64,000 nt of DNA from an uncultured Paracoccaceae bacterium (GTDB lineage Bacteria; Pseudomonadota; Alphaproteobacteria; Rhodobacterales; Rhodobacteraceae), in assembly GCA_937983405.1 (NCBI GenBank), contig CALJZN010000004.1, positions 35,659-99,658 of the forward strand. Direction: 5' to 3'. Both the position numbers and the translations under genes were made by a program. The notes beneath the pieces were generated by a model that worked only from the letters and a program-made list of their open reading frames with translations, did not search any database and was not told the origin of the DNA. The stretch's first letter is position 1; every line of letters begins with the position of its first letter. Positions 9,390 through 17,572 of the stretch are shown piece after piece.

Positions 9390-10592
9390 TCATCCGCCGG
9401 GCAGCCCCCGTGCCACCCGGGCGACGGCGACCGCGGCGGCCAGCGCCACCGCCATCGCCGTGGCCGTCAGCGCCGCGGATCCCCCCTGCCCGAGGATCAG
9501 CGCCCCGAGCATGGGCGCCGCGGCCGCGGCCAGCAGCGACGGGACCTGCAGCGCGCCCGAGACGGCGCCGTAACCGTCGCGCCCCATCGTCTCGGCCGTC
9601 AGCGTCGGGCGCAGGATGGTCATGACCCCCATCGCCGCCCCCTGCAGCACCGCAAAGGCAAACACCAGCACCGGCGCGAGCCCCGCCAGCGCCAGCACAG
9701 CCGCCGCCGCGAGGAGCCCCGCCATCGTCGCCCATGCGACGCGGGCCGTGCCCAGCCGCGCCTCCCAGCGCATCAGCACCAGCCGCCCCACCACCTGCGC
9801 CGGGCCGATGCAGGCCGCCGCCAGCACCGCCGCTGCCGGCGTCGCCCCCTTGGCGACCAGAAGCGGCACGATCAGCTGCATCAACATCCAGTGGTTGAGG
9901 CTGATCAGCGCAAACCCCAGCGCGAGCAGCCAGAAGGCGCGCCGCGCGAAGGCCCGCCGCAGGCCGCTGCGGTCGGCCTCGGACAGCGCCCCCTCGGGGG
10001 GCTGGCCGCGGCGCAGCCGCACCCCGGCGGCATGGTGCAGCGGCGCCATCACCCCCGCCGCCACCGCCGCCGCCGCCCACACGGCCGCGCGCCAGCCGAA
10101 GGCTTCGGCCAGCGCCGCCCCCGCCGGGAAGGCGAGGGTCGAGGCGAAGCCCGCCACCAGCGTCACCCGGATGATCGCCGGGCGCGCGGCCGTCCCGCAG
10201 CGGCGGATCAGCCAGGCGAAGGCCACCTCGTACAGGCAGGCCGCCTGCGCCAGCCCCAGCAGCGCCCAGGCGGCCAGATAGGTTGCCGGCGCATCCGCCA
10301 CGGCCAGAAGGCCCAGCGCCGCGGCGCCCAGCAGCGCCCCGCCGGTCAGAAGCGCGGGGCCGAGGCCGCGGTCCACCAGCCGCCCGGCGAAGGGCGCGAT
10401 GGCGGCCGCGATCACGATGGCCAGCGTCGGCCCGAGCGCGAGGAACGCCTTGTCCCAGCCCAGCGCCTCGGTCCAGGCCAGCAGGAGCGCGCCGAAGATG
10501 TAGAAGAAGCAGGCGTAGCCCAGCGTCTGCCCGAAGGCGAGCATCCAGACCGCCGGCGCATCCACCCTGTCCCCGGCGCGGTCCACCGGCAC
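9390..10592 (-). CDS. MFS transporter
   Basis: A 400-residue protein with about 12 hydrophobic helices and the MFS loop 2-3 pattern (FAGRLVDRGLGPALLTGG). No signature identifies the cargo. It begins at an ATG preceded by GAGGGGGAGGTGCC. Transcribed convergently with speE and separately from the upstream M32 peptidase gene, from which it is split by a 74-bp gap holding a hairpin and an AT-rich palindrome. Substrate unknown; a small-molecule exporter or carboxylate carrier are both possible. Confidence 0.8.
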   Translation of the reverse strand: MPVDRAGDRVDAPAVWMLAFGQTLGYACFFYIFGALLLAWTEALGWDKAFLALGPTLAIVIAAAIAPFAGRLVDRGLGPALLTGGALLGAAALGLLAVADAPATYLAAWALLGLAQAACLYEVAFAWLIRRCGTAARPAIIRVTLVAGFASTLAFPAGAALAEAFGWRAAVWAAAAVAAGVMAPLHHAAGVRLRRGQPPEGALSEADRSGLRRAFARRAFWLLALGFALISLNHWMLMQLIVPLLVAKGATPAAAVLAAACIGPAQVVGRLVLMRWEARLGTARVAWATMAGLLAAAAVLALAGLAPVLVFAFAVLQGAAMGVMTILRPTLTAETMGRDGYGAVSGALQVPSLLAAAAAPMLGALILGQGGSAALTATAMAVALAAAVAVARVARGLPGG

Positions 10593-10604
10593 CTCCCCCT
10601 CACA

Positions 10605-10626
10605 GCCCGGGCCTGCTTGCCCGGGC
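10605..10626. terminator. GC hairpin between M32 peptidase and MFS genes
   Basis: GCCCGGGC-CTGCTT-GCCCGGGC forms an 8-bp perfect stem with a 6-nt loop, just downstream of the M32 peptidase stop on the minus strand. There is no T-run, so it could be a Rho-assisted terminator or simply a structured 5' region of the MFS mRNA. Confidence 0.35.
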
Positions 10627-10645
10627 CGCGGGGGGAAGTCAATTC

Positions 10646-10663
10646 GACATCTCTAGGGATATC
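10646..10663. promoter_or_regulatory. imperfect 18-bp palindrome, possible operator
   Basis: GACATCTCTAGGGATATC is symmetric at 14 of 18 positions and sits in a conspicuously AT-rich patch 54 bp upstream of the MFS start. A regulator-binding site is a reasonable guess; no cognate regulator is adjacent. Confidence 0.3.
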
Positions 10664-10666
10664 GGG

Positions 10667-12142
10667 TTAAAGCGCGTACAGGGCGCCGAACTTGGCCTCG
10701 AGATGGTCGAGCAGCGGCGCCTCGGTCGGCTCGGCCCCGCCGCAGGCCCGCGCGATCGTCTCGCCCGGCCCGAACAGCCTGCCGTGGCGCTGCACCTTCT
10801 CGCCCAGCCAGCGGGTGATCGGCCCCAGCTCTCCGCGGGCGATCAGCGCATCGGTCTCGGGGATGTCGGCGCGCAGCGCCGCCCAGAGGCAGCCGGCATA
10901 GACGTTGCCCAGCGCATAGGTCGGGAAATAGCCGAACAGGCCGAGCGCCCAGTGCACATCCTGCAGCATCCCGTGCGCCGGCCGGTCCACCGCCACACCG
11001 AAGTCGGCGAGGAAGCGCGCGTTCCACGCCTCCTCGAGGTCGGCCGGCTCGAGCCGCCCCGCGACGAGGTCGCGCTCGAGGTCGAAGCGCAGCATGATGT
11101 GCAGGTTGTAGTGCACCTCGTCGGCCTCGGTGCGGATGTAGCCCGGCACGACGCGGTTCAGGGCGGCGTAAAGGGCGTCCGCGTCGGCCGCGCCGGCATG
11201 GCCGAAGGCGCGCCCCATCGCCCCGTGCAGCCAGCCGGCGAAGGGGCGGCTGCGGCCGATCTGGTTCTCGTAAAGCCGGCTCTGGCTTTCGTGCACGCCC
11301 ATCGAGGCGCCGTGGCCGAGCGGGGTGAGGGCATGGGCGGGGTCCACGCTCTGCTCGTAGGCGGCATGGCCGGTCTCGTGGATCGTGGCAAGGAGACACC
11401 CCAGCGGGTCGGCCTCGTCCACCCGGGTGGTGATGCGCACGTCGGCGCCCGAGCCCGAGGAGAAGGGATGCACCGCCAGGTCGAGCCGCCCGCGGTGGAA
11501 GTCATAGCCGAAGGCGGCGGCGACCTCGCGCGCGAGGCGCAGCTGGCCGTCCTGCGGGAACCGCCCCGCCAGCGGCGGGGGCACCCGGCCGGTGCCGAGG
11601 ATCGCCGCGCGCAGGGCCACCAGCCGCGGGCGCATCCGGCAGAACATCGCCGCCAGGGCGGCGCCGGTCATGCCGGGCTCGTACTCCTCCAGCAGCGCGT
11701 CATAGAGGTCGCCGCCGTCGGCCAGCGCCGCCGCCGCCTCGCGCTTCAGCCGCAGCACCTGGGCCAGCACGGGCAGGAAATGGGCGATGTCGTCGCGGGC
11801 CCGCGCCTCGGCCCAGATGCCCTGGGCCAGCGAGGTGACCCGCGCCGTCTCGGCCGCCAGCCGGGCCGGGATGCGGACGGCGCGGGCGTGGTCGCGCCGC
11901 AGGTGGCGCAGCGCGGCCTCGCCCGCGGCGTCGGGGGCAACCGCGGCGGCCAGCCAGTCGGCCATCCGCGGGTCGGTGCGGCGGGCATGCAGCACGGCCT
12001 CGAGCGCCGCCACCTCCTCGGCCCGCTGCGCGGCGGCACCGCGCGGCATCACCGTCTCGCGGTCCCAGCCGAGGCGGCCCATGACGAGCGCCAGCGCCTC
12101 GGTCTCGCGCTGGAAGGCCGCGAGCGCGGCGAAGGCGGTCAT
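10667..12142 (-). CDS. carboxypeptidase Taq-type, M32 family
   Basis: A 491-residue M32 metallocarboxypeptidase, a cytoplasmic zinc enzyme removing C-terminal residues from peptides. The metal site HETGH is at about residues 255-259, followed by the family signatures GVHESQSRLYEN and YNLHIMLRFDLERDL. The ATG at 12142 overlaps the ctaA stop (ATGA), so it is coupled to heme A synthase. That pairing is probably coincidental housekeeping rather than a shared pathway. Full length for the family. Confidence 0.92.
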   Translation of the reverse strand: MTAFAALAAFQRETEALALVMGRLGWDRETVMPRGAAAQRAEEVAALEAVLHARRTDPRMADWLAAAVAPDAAGEAALRHLRRDHARAVRIPARLAAETARVTSLAQGIWAEARARDDIAHFLPVLAQVLRLKREAAAALADGGDLYDALLEEYEPGMTGAALAAMFCRMRPRLVALRAAILGTGRVPPPLAGRFPQDGQLRLAREVAAAFGYDFHRGRLDLAVHPFSSGSGADVRITTRVDEADPLGCLLATIHETGHAAYEQSVDPAHALTPLGHGASMGVHESQSRLYENQIGRSRPFAGWLHGAMGRAFGHAGAADADALYAALNRVVPGYIRTEADEVHYNLHIMLRFDLERDLVAGRLEPADLEEAWNARFLADFGVAVDRPAHGMLQDVHWALGLFGYFPTYALGNVYAGCLWAALRADIPETDALIARGELGPITRWLGEKVQRHGRLFGPGETIARACGGAEPTEAPLLDHLEAKFGALYAL

Positions 12143-13278
12143 CGCGCCCCCCGGATGGCGGCCACGCGCGGATAGAGCGCCAGGTGGCGGGCCTGCAGGA
12201 TCGCAACCCACAGGATCACCGCGGTCGCCTGATGCAAGATCGCCAGCTGCCAGGGCGCCCCGGCCATCACCGTGAGAACGCCCAGGACGGCCTGCGCCAG
12301 CACCAGCGCCAGCACCGCGGCAAAGGCCCCCCGCGTCGCCGGGTGGGGCGAGCGGCGGCTGCGCAGGAAGGCCACCACCGCCAGCACCAGCAGCAGATAC
12401 CCGCCGATCCGGTGGACGAACTGCACCAGCGCGGGGTTCTCGACCAGGTTGCGCCACAGCGGGGTCAGGTCGAGGGCCTCGGGCGGGAAGAACACCCCGT
12501 GCATCAGCGGCCAGTCGGTATAGGTCCGCCCCGCGTCGATGCCCGCCACCAGCGCGCCAAGCAGGATCTGCAGGAAGGCCAGATGCATCAGCCCCGTGGC
12601 CAGGCCGAGGGCGCGCGCCTCCTTCTGGCGGCGGGCGGCGAGCAGCTCGGCCTCGCGCCGGCCGAGCAGGAACACATACCAGGCGATCAACCCGAGGATG
12701 ACGAAGGCCAGCCCAAGATGCACCATGAGCCGGGTCGAGGCGACGCGCACCATCCCCTCGCCGAGGCCCGAGGCGACCATCCACCAGCCGATCGCCCCCT
12801 GGAGCCCGCCTAGCGCGCCCAGCAGCAGCAGCCGCCCGGCCCAGCCCGGCGGCATCCGCCCGCTGGCCCAGAGGCCGAGGAACCCCAGCGCCCAGACCAG
12901 CCCGATCACCCGGCCCAGCTGGCGGTGGCCCCATTCCCACCAGTAGATCGTCTTGAACGCCTCGAGCGTCATGCCCTTGTTGACGAGCTCATACTGCGGG
13001 ATGGCGCGGTAGCGGTCGAACTCGGCCTGCCAGTCGGCCTCGGTCAGCGGCGGGATTGCCCCGGTCACGGGCCGCCATTCGGTGATCGACAGCCCCGAGT
13101 CGGTCAGCCGGGTGAGACCGCCCACCGCGATCATCAGGGCGACGAGCGCGAACAGCACGATCAGCCAGACCCGCACCGCCCCGCGCGCGGCGCGCGGCGC
13201 GCGCTCGATCATGCCGCCCGCCGGTGCGGGCGCCGGGCGCCGGTCGCCCACCTCCTCGAAGATCGTCCGCTTGGCCAT
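12139..13278 (-). CDS. ctaA: heme A synthase (COX15/CtaA)
   Basis: A 379-residue integral membrane heme A synthase that oxidises the C8 methyl of heme O, supplying heme A for aa3-type cytochrome oxidase. Eight hydrophobic helices are visible. Conserved histidines occur in WWEWGHRQLGRVIGL, LMVHLGLAF, FVHRIGGYLL and ILHQATAV. The motifs GGLTRLTDSGLSITEW and TDWPLMHG mark the type 2 alphaproteobacterial form. The ATG at 13278 was chosen over the ORF-track start because it gives the expected short cytoplasmic N-terminus before helix 1. Confidence 0.94.
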   Translation of the reverse strand: MAKRTIFEEVGDRRPAPAPAGGMIERAPRAARGAVRVWLIVLFALVALMIAVGGLTRLTDSGLSITEWRPVTGAIPPLTEADWQAEFDRYRAIPQYELVNKGMTLEAFKTIYWWEWGHRQLGRVIGLVWALGFLGLWASGRMPPGWAGRLLLLGALGGLQGAIGWWMVASGLGEGMVRVASTRLMVHLGLAFVILGLIAWYVFLLGRREAELLAARRQKEARALGLATGLMHLAFLQILLGALVAGIDAGRTYTDWPLMHGVFFPPEALDLTPLWRNLVENPALVQFVHRIGGYLLLVLAVVAFLRSRRSPHPATRGAFAAVLALVLAQAVLGVLTVMAGAPWQLAILHQATAVILWVAILQARHLALYPRVAAIRGAR

Positions 13279-13325
13279 GCCCGTTCCCCCTGCGGGGCGG
13301 ACACTAGGGCCGCGCCCCGGTGCCA

Positions 13326-14087
13326 TCAAGCCCCGCCCCCCGTTGCCGCGCCGCCGCTGCCCCGCGGCCGCCGGGCCAGATGCCGCAGGATGCCGTGCAG
13401 GATCTGCACCTCGGCCCGGGTCAGGCCGAAGCGCGCCAGCATGTTGCGCAGCGACAGCCGCATCGAGGGCCCCTTGTCCTCGGGAAAGAAATAGCCCGCG
13501 GCCGCGAGCCGCTCCTCGAAATGGTCGCCCAGCTTCTCGACCTCGAGCGCGGTGGCCGGATCGGCCCGCCCGGTGGCGGCGGCGGCCGGCGCCGCGCCCC
13601 CCTGCCGGCCCCATTCGTAGGCCATCAGCAGAACGCATTGCGCGAGGTTGAGCGAGGGGAAGGCCGGGTTGACCGGGACCGAGACGATGGCGTTCGCCCG
13701 CGCCACCTCGGCGTTCTCAAGCCCCGCCCGCTCGGGGCCGAAGACGAAGCCCACCCGCTCGCCCGCGGCGGCCCGGGCACGGGCGTCGGCGATGGCCGCC
13801 TCGGGGGTCAGCACGGGCTTGGTCAGCTCGCGCGGGCGGGCGGTGGTGGCGTAAAGGAAGGTGAGGTCCGCCGCCGCCTCGGGCAGTGCGGCGTGGACGG
13901 TCGCGCCGTCCAGCACCCGCCCCGCGCCGCTGGCCATCGCCACCGCCGCCGGGTTGGGCCAGCCGTCGCGCGGCGCGACCAGGCGCAGCCGGTCCAGCCC
14001 GAAGTTCCACATCGCCCGCGCCGCGGCGCCGATGTTCTCGCCCAGCTGCGGGCGCACAAGCAGGATGACGGGATCGGGGGCAGGCAT
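13326..14087 (-). CDS. RNA 2'-O-methyltransferase, TrmJ/SpoU-like (SPOUT)
   Basis: A 253-residue SPOUT-fold RNA methyltransferase, most like TrmJ, which methylates the ribose of tRNA position 32. The three SpoU motifs are visible: VRPQLGENIGAAARAMWNFG, VGFVFGPERAGLENAEV and PSLNLAQCVLLMAYEW. A C-terminal helical extension ends in a tail rich in Gly and Ala. Start 14087 (MPAPDPVILL) puts motif 1 immediately after the first strand. It is convergent with nothing and has its own upstream spacer facing the ThiE-like gene. Confidence 0.85.
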   Translation of the reverse strand: MPAPDPVILLVRPQLGENIGAAARAMWNFGLDRLRLVAPRDGWPNPAAVAMASGAGRVLDGATVHAALPEAAADLTFLYATTARPRELTKPVLTPEAAIADARARAAAGERVGFVFGPERAGLENAEVARANAIVSVPVNPAFPSLNLAQCVLLMAYEWGRQGGAAPAAAATGRADPATALEVEKLGDHFEERLAAAGYFFPEDKGPSMRLSLRNMLARFGLTRAEVQILHGILRHLARRPRGSGGAATGGGA

Positions 14088-14260
14088 CGCCGGAGCCAAG
14101 CGCAGGGGTTCGCGCCTGATACCCCTCGCCCGGGGGCCGCACAAGCCGGACCGGCACCGCCCCGGCGGCCGAACCGGCCCGCCCGCGGCGGCCTTGTGAC
14201 CGGCCGTCCTGCGCGCTATCACGGCCCGCCCGATCACGGCCTGCCCGACCGGAGACGCCG

Positions 14261-14881
14261 ATGGCCAGCCCCGACCGCCCGCAGATCACCCTCGTCACCC
14301 CGCCCGAGATCGACCTCGGCGCCTTCCCCGACGCGCTGGCCGCGGTGCTCGACGGGGTGGCGGTGGCCTGCCTGCGCCTCGCGCTCGCCACCCGCGACGA
14401 GGACAGCCTGCTGCGCGCCGCCGATGCCTGCCGCGAGGTCGCCCATGCCCGCGACGTGCCCATCGTGATCGAGGCGCATGTCACGCTGGCCGGGCGCCTC
14501 GGCCTCGACGGGGTGCATCTGCCCGACGGCGCGCGCAGCGTGCGCAAGGCGCGTGCGGCGCTCGGGCGCGAGGCGATCGTCGGCGCCTTCTGCGGCGCCA
14601 CCCGGCACGAGGGGATCACCGCGGCCGAGGCGGGGGCCGATTACGTCGCCTTCGGCCCCGCGGGCGAGACGGCGCTGGGCAGCGGCACCCGGGCGCCGGC
14701 CGAGCTGTTCGCCTGGTGGTCCGAGATGATCGAGATCCCCGTGGTGGCCGAGGGCGCGCTGACGCCCGGGCTTGTGGCCGTGCTCGCCCCCGTGACCGAC
14801 TTCTTCGCTTTCGGCGAGGAGGTCTGGCGCCGCCCCGACCCGCTGGCCGCGCTCAGGGCGCTGGCAGCGGCGATGGGCTAG
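14261..14881 (+). CDS. ThiE-like thiamine phosphate synthase family protein
   Basis: A 206-residue TIM-barrel protein related to thiamine phosphate synthase. DGVHLPDGARSVRKAR and AEAGADYVAFGP correspond to two ThiE core strands. The family's usual phosphate/K-T motif after GP is replaced by AGETALGSG, and no other thi gene is nearby, so catalytic equivalence to ThiE is doubtful. It overlaps the convergent olsA gene by 29 bp at its 3' end. It may be a divergent paralogue with a salvage or unrelated role. Confidence 0.7.
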   Translation: MASPDRPQITLVTPPEIDLGAFPDALAAVLDGVAVACLRLALATRDEDSLLRAADACREVAHARDVPIVIEAHVTLAGRLGLDGVHLPDGARSVRKARAALGREAIVGAFCGATRHEGITAAEAGADYVAFGPAGETALGSGTRAPAELFAWWSEMIEIPVVAEGALTPGLVAVLAPVTDFFAFGEEVWRRPDPLAALRALAAAMG

Positions 14882-15695
14882 GGCGCATCCCCGCGCGCAC
14901 CACCGCCTCGCAATGGGCGGCAAGCGCCTTGCGGTCGGGGAAGTCGGCCACGCGCACCGGGGGATGGAACACCACCGTCACCCCGCCCTGCCGCGGCGCC
15001 GCCAGCACCTGCAGCAGGTGCGGGCCGAAGGGCATGTCGCCCCACCAGGCGTAAAAGCGCGGGTCGGCCCCCGGCGGGGCGTGGTAGGTCACCGACACCG
15101 GCTGCACATGCAGGATCTCGGCCAGGCCATGGGCGTAGAAGGCGGCGAACAGGGTCGAGCGGAAGGGCAGCACGCGCAGCCCGTCCGAGCTTGTCCCCTC
15201 GGGGAAGAACATCATCTTCTGCCCTGCACGCAGCCGCGCCTCCATCTCGGCCGTCTGGCGCCGCGCCTCCCGGGGGTCGCGGTTGATGAACATCGACCCC
15301 GTGCCCTTGGCCAGCCAGCCGATCCCGGGCCAGGCCCCGATCTCGGTCTTGGCGACGTAATAGATGCGCTGCGAGGCGTTGAGCGTGTAGATGTCGAGCC
15401 ACGAGGCATGGTTCGACACCACAGCCCCGGGCAGGGCCATGGGCGTCCCCTCGGTGCGGTAGCGCATGCCGAGCACACGAAAGGCGTTGCGGCTGACGAA
15501 TTGCGTGATCCAGGGCGTCCAGGGCCGGCTGAGCCCGAACAGCGGCCGCTCGACCAGCCGCAGCGCCAGCAGCAGGCCGAGACAGCCGAAGGTCAGCACG
15601 ATCAGCCCCGCCCCGCGCACCGCCGCCCGCAGCCGGCCCGCGGGCGTCAGCGGCACCGGTGCGGGCACATCGTCGGACGTCCAGGTGTAGCTCAC
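14853..15695 (-). CDS. olsA: lyso-ornithine lipid O-acyltransferase (OlsA, PlsC family)
   Basis: A 280-residue PlsC-fold acyltransferase that should add the second acyl chain in ornithine-lipid synthesis at the inner membrane. An N-terminal hydrophobic helix (about residues 27-47) precedes the HX4D motif NHASWLDIY and the substrate motif FPEGTSSDG. The start is GTG at 15695, overlapping the OlsB stop (GTGA) with AGGAG 9 nt upstream; no in-frame ATG fits better. Immediate coupling to olsB argues for OlsA rather than a general PlsC. Confidence 0.85.
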   Translation of the reverse strand: MSYTWTSDDVPAPVPLTPAGRLRAAVRGAGLIVLTFGCLGLLLALRLVERPLFGLSRPWTPWITQFVSRNAFRVLGMRYRTEGTPMALPGAVVSNHASWLDIYTLNASQRIYYVAKTEIGAWPGIGWLAKGTGSMFINRDPREARRQTAEMEARLRAGQKMMFFPEGTSSDGLRVLPFRSTLFAAFYAHGLAEILHVQPVSVTYHAPPGADPRFYAWWGDMPFGPHLLQVLAAPRQGGVTVVFHPPVRVADFPDRKALAAHCEAVVRAGMRPSPSPLPAP

Positions 15696-16489
15696 GCCGC
15701 CGGCTCCTTCCGCCCGGCCTGCTTGCGGGCGTAGAAGCCGCGGTGTTTCTGGCTCATCCGGGCGGTGTCCATCAGCAGGCAGACATCGGTGGTGTTGAAG
15801 GCCCGGTCCACGAAGGCGCCCTCGCCCACATATCCGCCCAGCCGCAGATAGGCCTTGATCAGCGCAGGCGTCGCCACCATCGCCGCGCGGCGGTCCACCG
15901 CGTCCCTCGGCATCAGGTCCATCGTCTGGAAATGCTCGGGCAGCACCCGCACCCGGATTTCCTCGGGCGCCAGATGGAAATGGTGCAGATAGGCCAGCGG
16001 CTGGCGCAGCGCCGCGATGTCGGTGCCGTGAAAGCTCGCCACCCCGAACAGCACCTCGATCCCGCGCGACAGCACATATTCGGCCAGCCCGTTCCAGAGG
16101 TGGAACATCGCCGTTCCGCCGCGATAGTCGCGGTGCACGCAGGACCGGCCGAGCTCGAGCAGGCGCCGCCCGCACTGCTTGAGCCGCGTCAGATCGTATT
16201 CGCCGTCGGAATAGAAGCGCCCGATCGCTGCCGCCCGGTCCCCCGGCAACAGCCGGTAGACCCCGATGACATGGTCGAGCGCCGCCACGCTGCGCCGCGG
16301 GTCGATCAGCACCAGATGGTCGAAATACGGGTCGAAGTCGTCGCGCTCGAACCGGCCGGCGTGGTCCACCATCGGCCCGTCGCCGCCCAGCTCCTCGACG
16401 AACACCGCATAGCGCAACCGCTGTGCCGCGAGCAGGTCGGCCTCCTCGACCGCCAGCCTGAGAATGAGGTGCGGCTCTTCGGCGATCAT
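15692..16489 (-). CDS. olsB: L-ornithine N-alpha-acyltransferase (OlsB)
   Basis: A 265-residue GNAT-fold acyltransferase that acylates the alpha-amino group of ornithine with a 3-hydroxyacyl-ACP, the first step of phosphorus-free ornithine lipids. Characteristic stretches are QRLRYAVFVEELGG, FDPYFDHLVLID and ELGRSCVHRDYRGG. The ATG at 16489 (MIAEEPHL) was preferred to the upstream ORF-track ATG on family length. First gene of olsBA. Ornithine lipids typically replace phospholipids during phosphate limitation, which fits the phosphonate genes elsewhere in the window, though no Pho box was spotted here. Confidence 0.88.
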   Translation of the reverse strand: MIAEEPHLILRLAVEEADLLAAQRLRYAVFVEELGGDGPMVDHAGRFERDDFDPYFDHLVLIDPRRSVAALDHVIGVYRLLPGDRAAAIGRFYSDGEYDLTRLKQCGRRLLELGRSCVHRDYRGGTAMFHLWNGLAEYVLSRGIEVLFGVASFHGTDIAALRQPLAYLHHFHLAPEEIRVRVLPEHFQTMDLMPRDAVDRRAAMVATPALIKAYLRLGGYVGEGAFVDRAFNTTDVCLLMDTARMSQKHRGFYARKQAGRKEPAA

Positions 16490-16628
16490 CTCGGCTGCGC
16501 TGTCCCTTCCGCGGCAAAGCTGCCGCGGGGTTTTACGGGTTGCCCCCCCGCTTGGCAACAGAAAGCCGGCGGCCGGGGGTTGACGCGACCGGCGGTTGTG
16601 TTAACGCTCTGGTCATCATCTCCCGCGA

Positions 16629-16817
16629 TCATGACCCGAAGTCGCGGACAAGGTCGATCCGGCTTCCGTCGATCACCTGTTTGCCGGCATGCTCGAAGGT
16701 GACGGTGATGCGGGCCCCGACGACCGACTGGACCTGCCCGCGCCCCCAGTCGGGTCGCGCGGGATGTGTGACGATCATCCCCGGTTCGAGATAGCGGTTG
16801 CCCGAAGCGCCGTTCAT
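16629..16817 (-). CDS. DUF3553 domain small protein
   Basis: A 62-residue protein matching the DUF3553 pattern: an EPGMIVTHPARPDWGRGQVQS motif followed by ITVTFEHAGKQVIDG. The fold looks like a small all-beta (SH3/Tudor-like) domain, similar to a domain found at the C-terminus of some UvrD-type helicases. A good ribosome-binding site (GGAAGGA) precedes the ATG. It is divergent from chpT with 60 bp between starts. Function unknown. Confidence 0.75.
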   Translation of the reverse strand: MNGASGNRYLEPGMIVTHPARPDWGRGQVQSVVGARITVTFEHAGKQVIDGSRIDLVRDFGS

Positions 16818-16877
16818 CTCGGTCCTTCCCGTCCCTTCCGCCGCGCCGCCCGACGCCGCGCGCCCCGAGGATTTCCG

Positions 16878-17534
16878 ATGCACAGCACCGCCACCTCGCT
16901 CGACCGGCCGGTCCCCGGCCCCTGCGGCGCCCCCTGCGGCGACGACCAGTTCGCCGGAACGATCAGCACGCTTCTTGCCTCGCGCATCTGTCACGATCTT
17001 GTCAATCCGCTCGGTGCCGTCGGCAACGGGATCGAGCTGCTGACGCTCGGGGCGAAACCGCCGGGCCCCGAGCTTGCGGTCATCCTCGAAAGCCTCGCGG
17101 CCGCCCATGCGCGGCTGGGCTTCTTCCGGATCGCCTACGGCGCGCCGACGGGCGGGGCGCTGCCGCCGCGCCAGTTGGTCGAACTTCTTGCCGCCGTCAC
17201 CCGCGGCAGCCGTCTGACCGCCGCGTGGGAGGTTGCGGGGGATGTCGCCCGGCCCGCGGCAAAACTTGCCTTCCTGCTGTTCCACTGCGCCGAGGCGGCG
17301 CTGCCGCTCGGCGGGCATATCGCCATTGCGGCCGAAGGCGGCCGCTGGCGGCTTCAGGCCGAAGGCCGGCGGCTGCGCGTCGAGCCCGGGCATTGGGCCG
17401 CGCTGTCCGACCCCGGCCTCGCCGCAGGCTTCGGCCCGGCCGAGGTCCAGTTCCCCCTTGCCGGGATGGAGCTGCGCCGCCAGGGCCGACGGCTCGAGGC
17501 CGAGATCGGCGACACGATCCGCCTGACCTTCTGA
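16878..17534 (+). CDS. chpT: histidine phosphotransferase ChpT
   Basis: A 218-residue dimeric pseudo-histidine-kinase phosphotransferase. The phospho-accepting helix is LLASRICHDLVNPLGAVGNG (His at about residue 39), followed by a degenerate ATPase-like domain lacking N, G1 and G2 boxes. In alphaproteobacteria ChpT relays phosphate from CckA to CtrA and CpdR, controlling cell cycle, flagella or, in Rhodobacterales, gene transfer agent and motility genes. cckA and ctrA are not in the window. The ATG at 16878 gives about 30 residues before the helix. Confidence 0.87.
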   Translation: MHSTATSLDRPVPGPCGAPCGDDQFAGTISTLLASRICHDLVNPLGAVGNGIELLTLGAKPPGPELAVILESLAAAHARLGFFRIAYGAPTGGALPPRQLVELLAAVTRGSRLTAAWEVAGDVARPAAKLAFLLFHCAEAALPLGGHIAIAAEGGRWRLQAEGRRLRVEPGHWAALSDPGLAAGFGPAEVQFPLAGMELRRQGRRLEAEIGDTIRLTF

Positions 17535-17572
17535 CCCCCGCCGCAGAGACGGCCGGCGGCTCAGGGCCGGGC

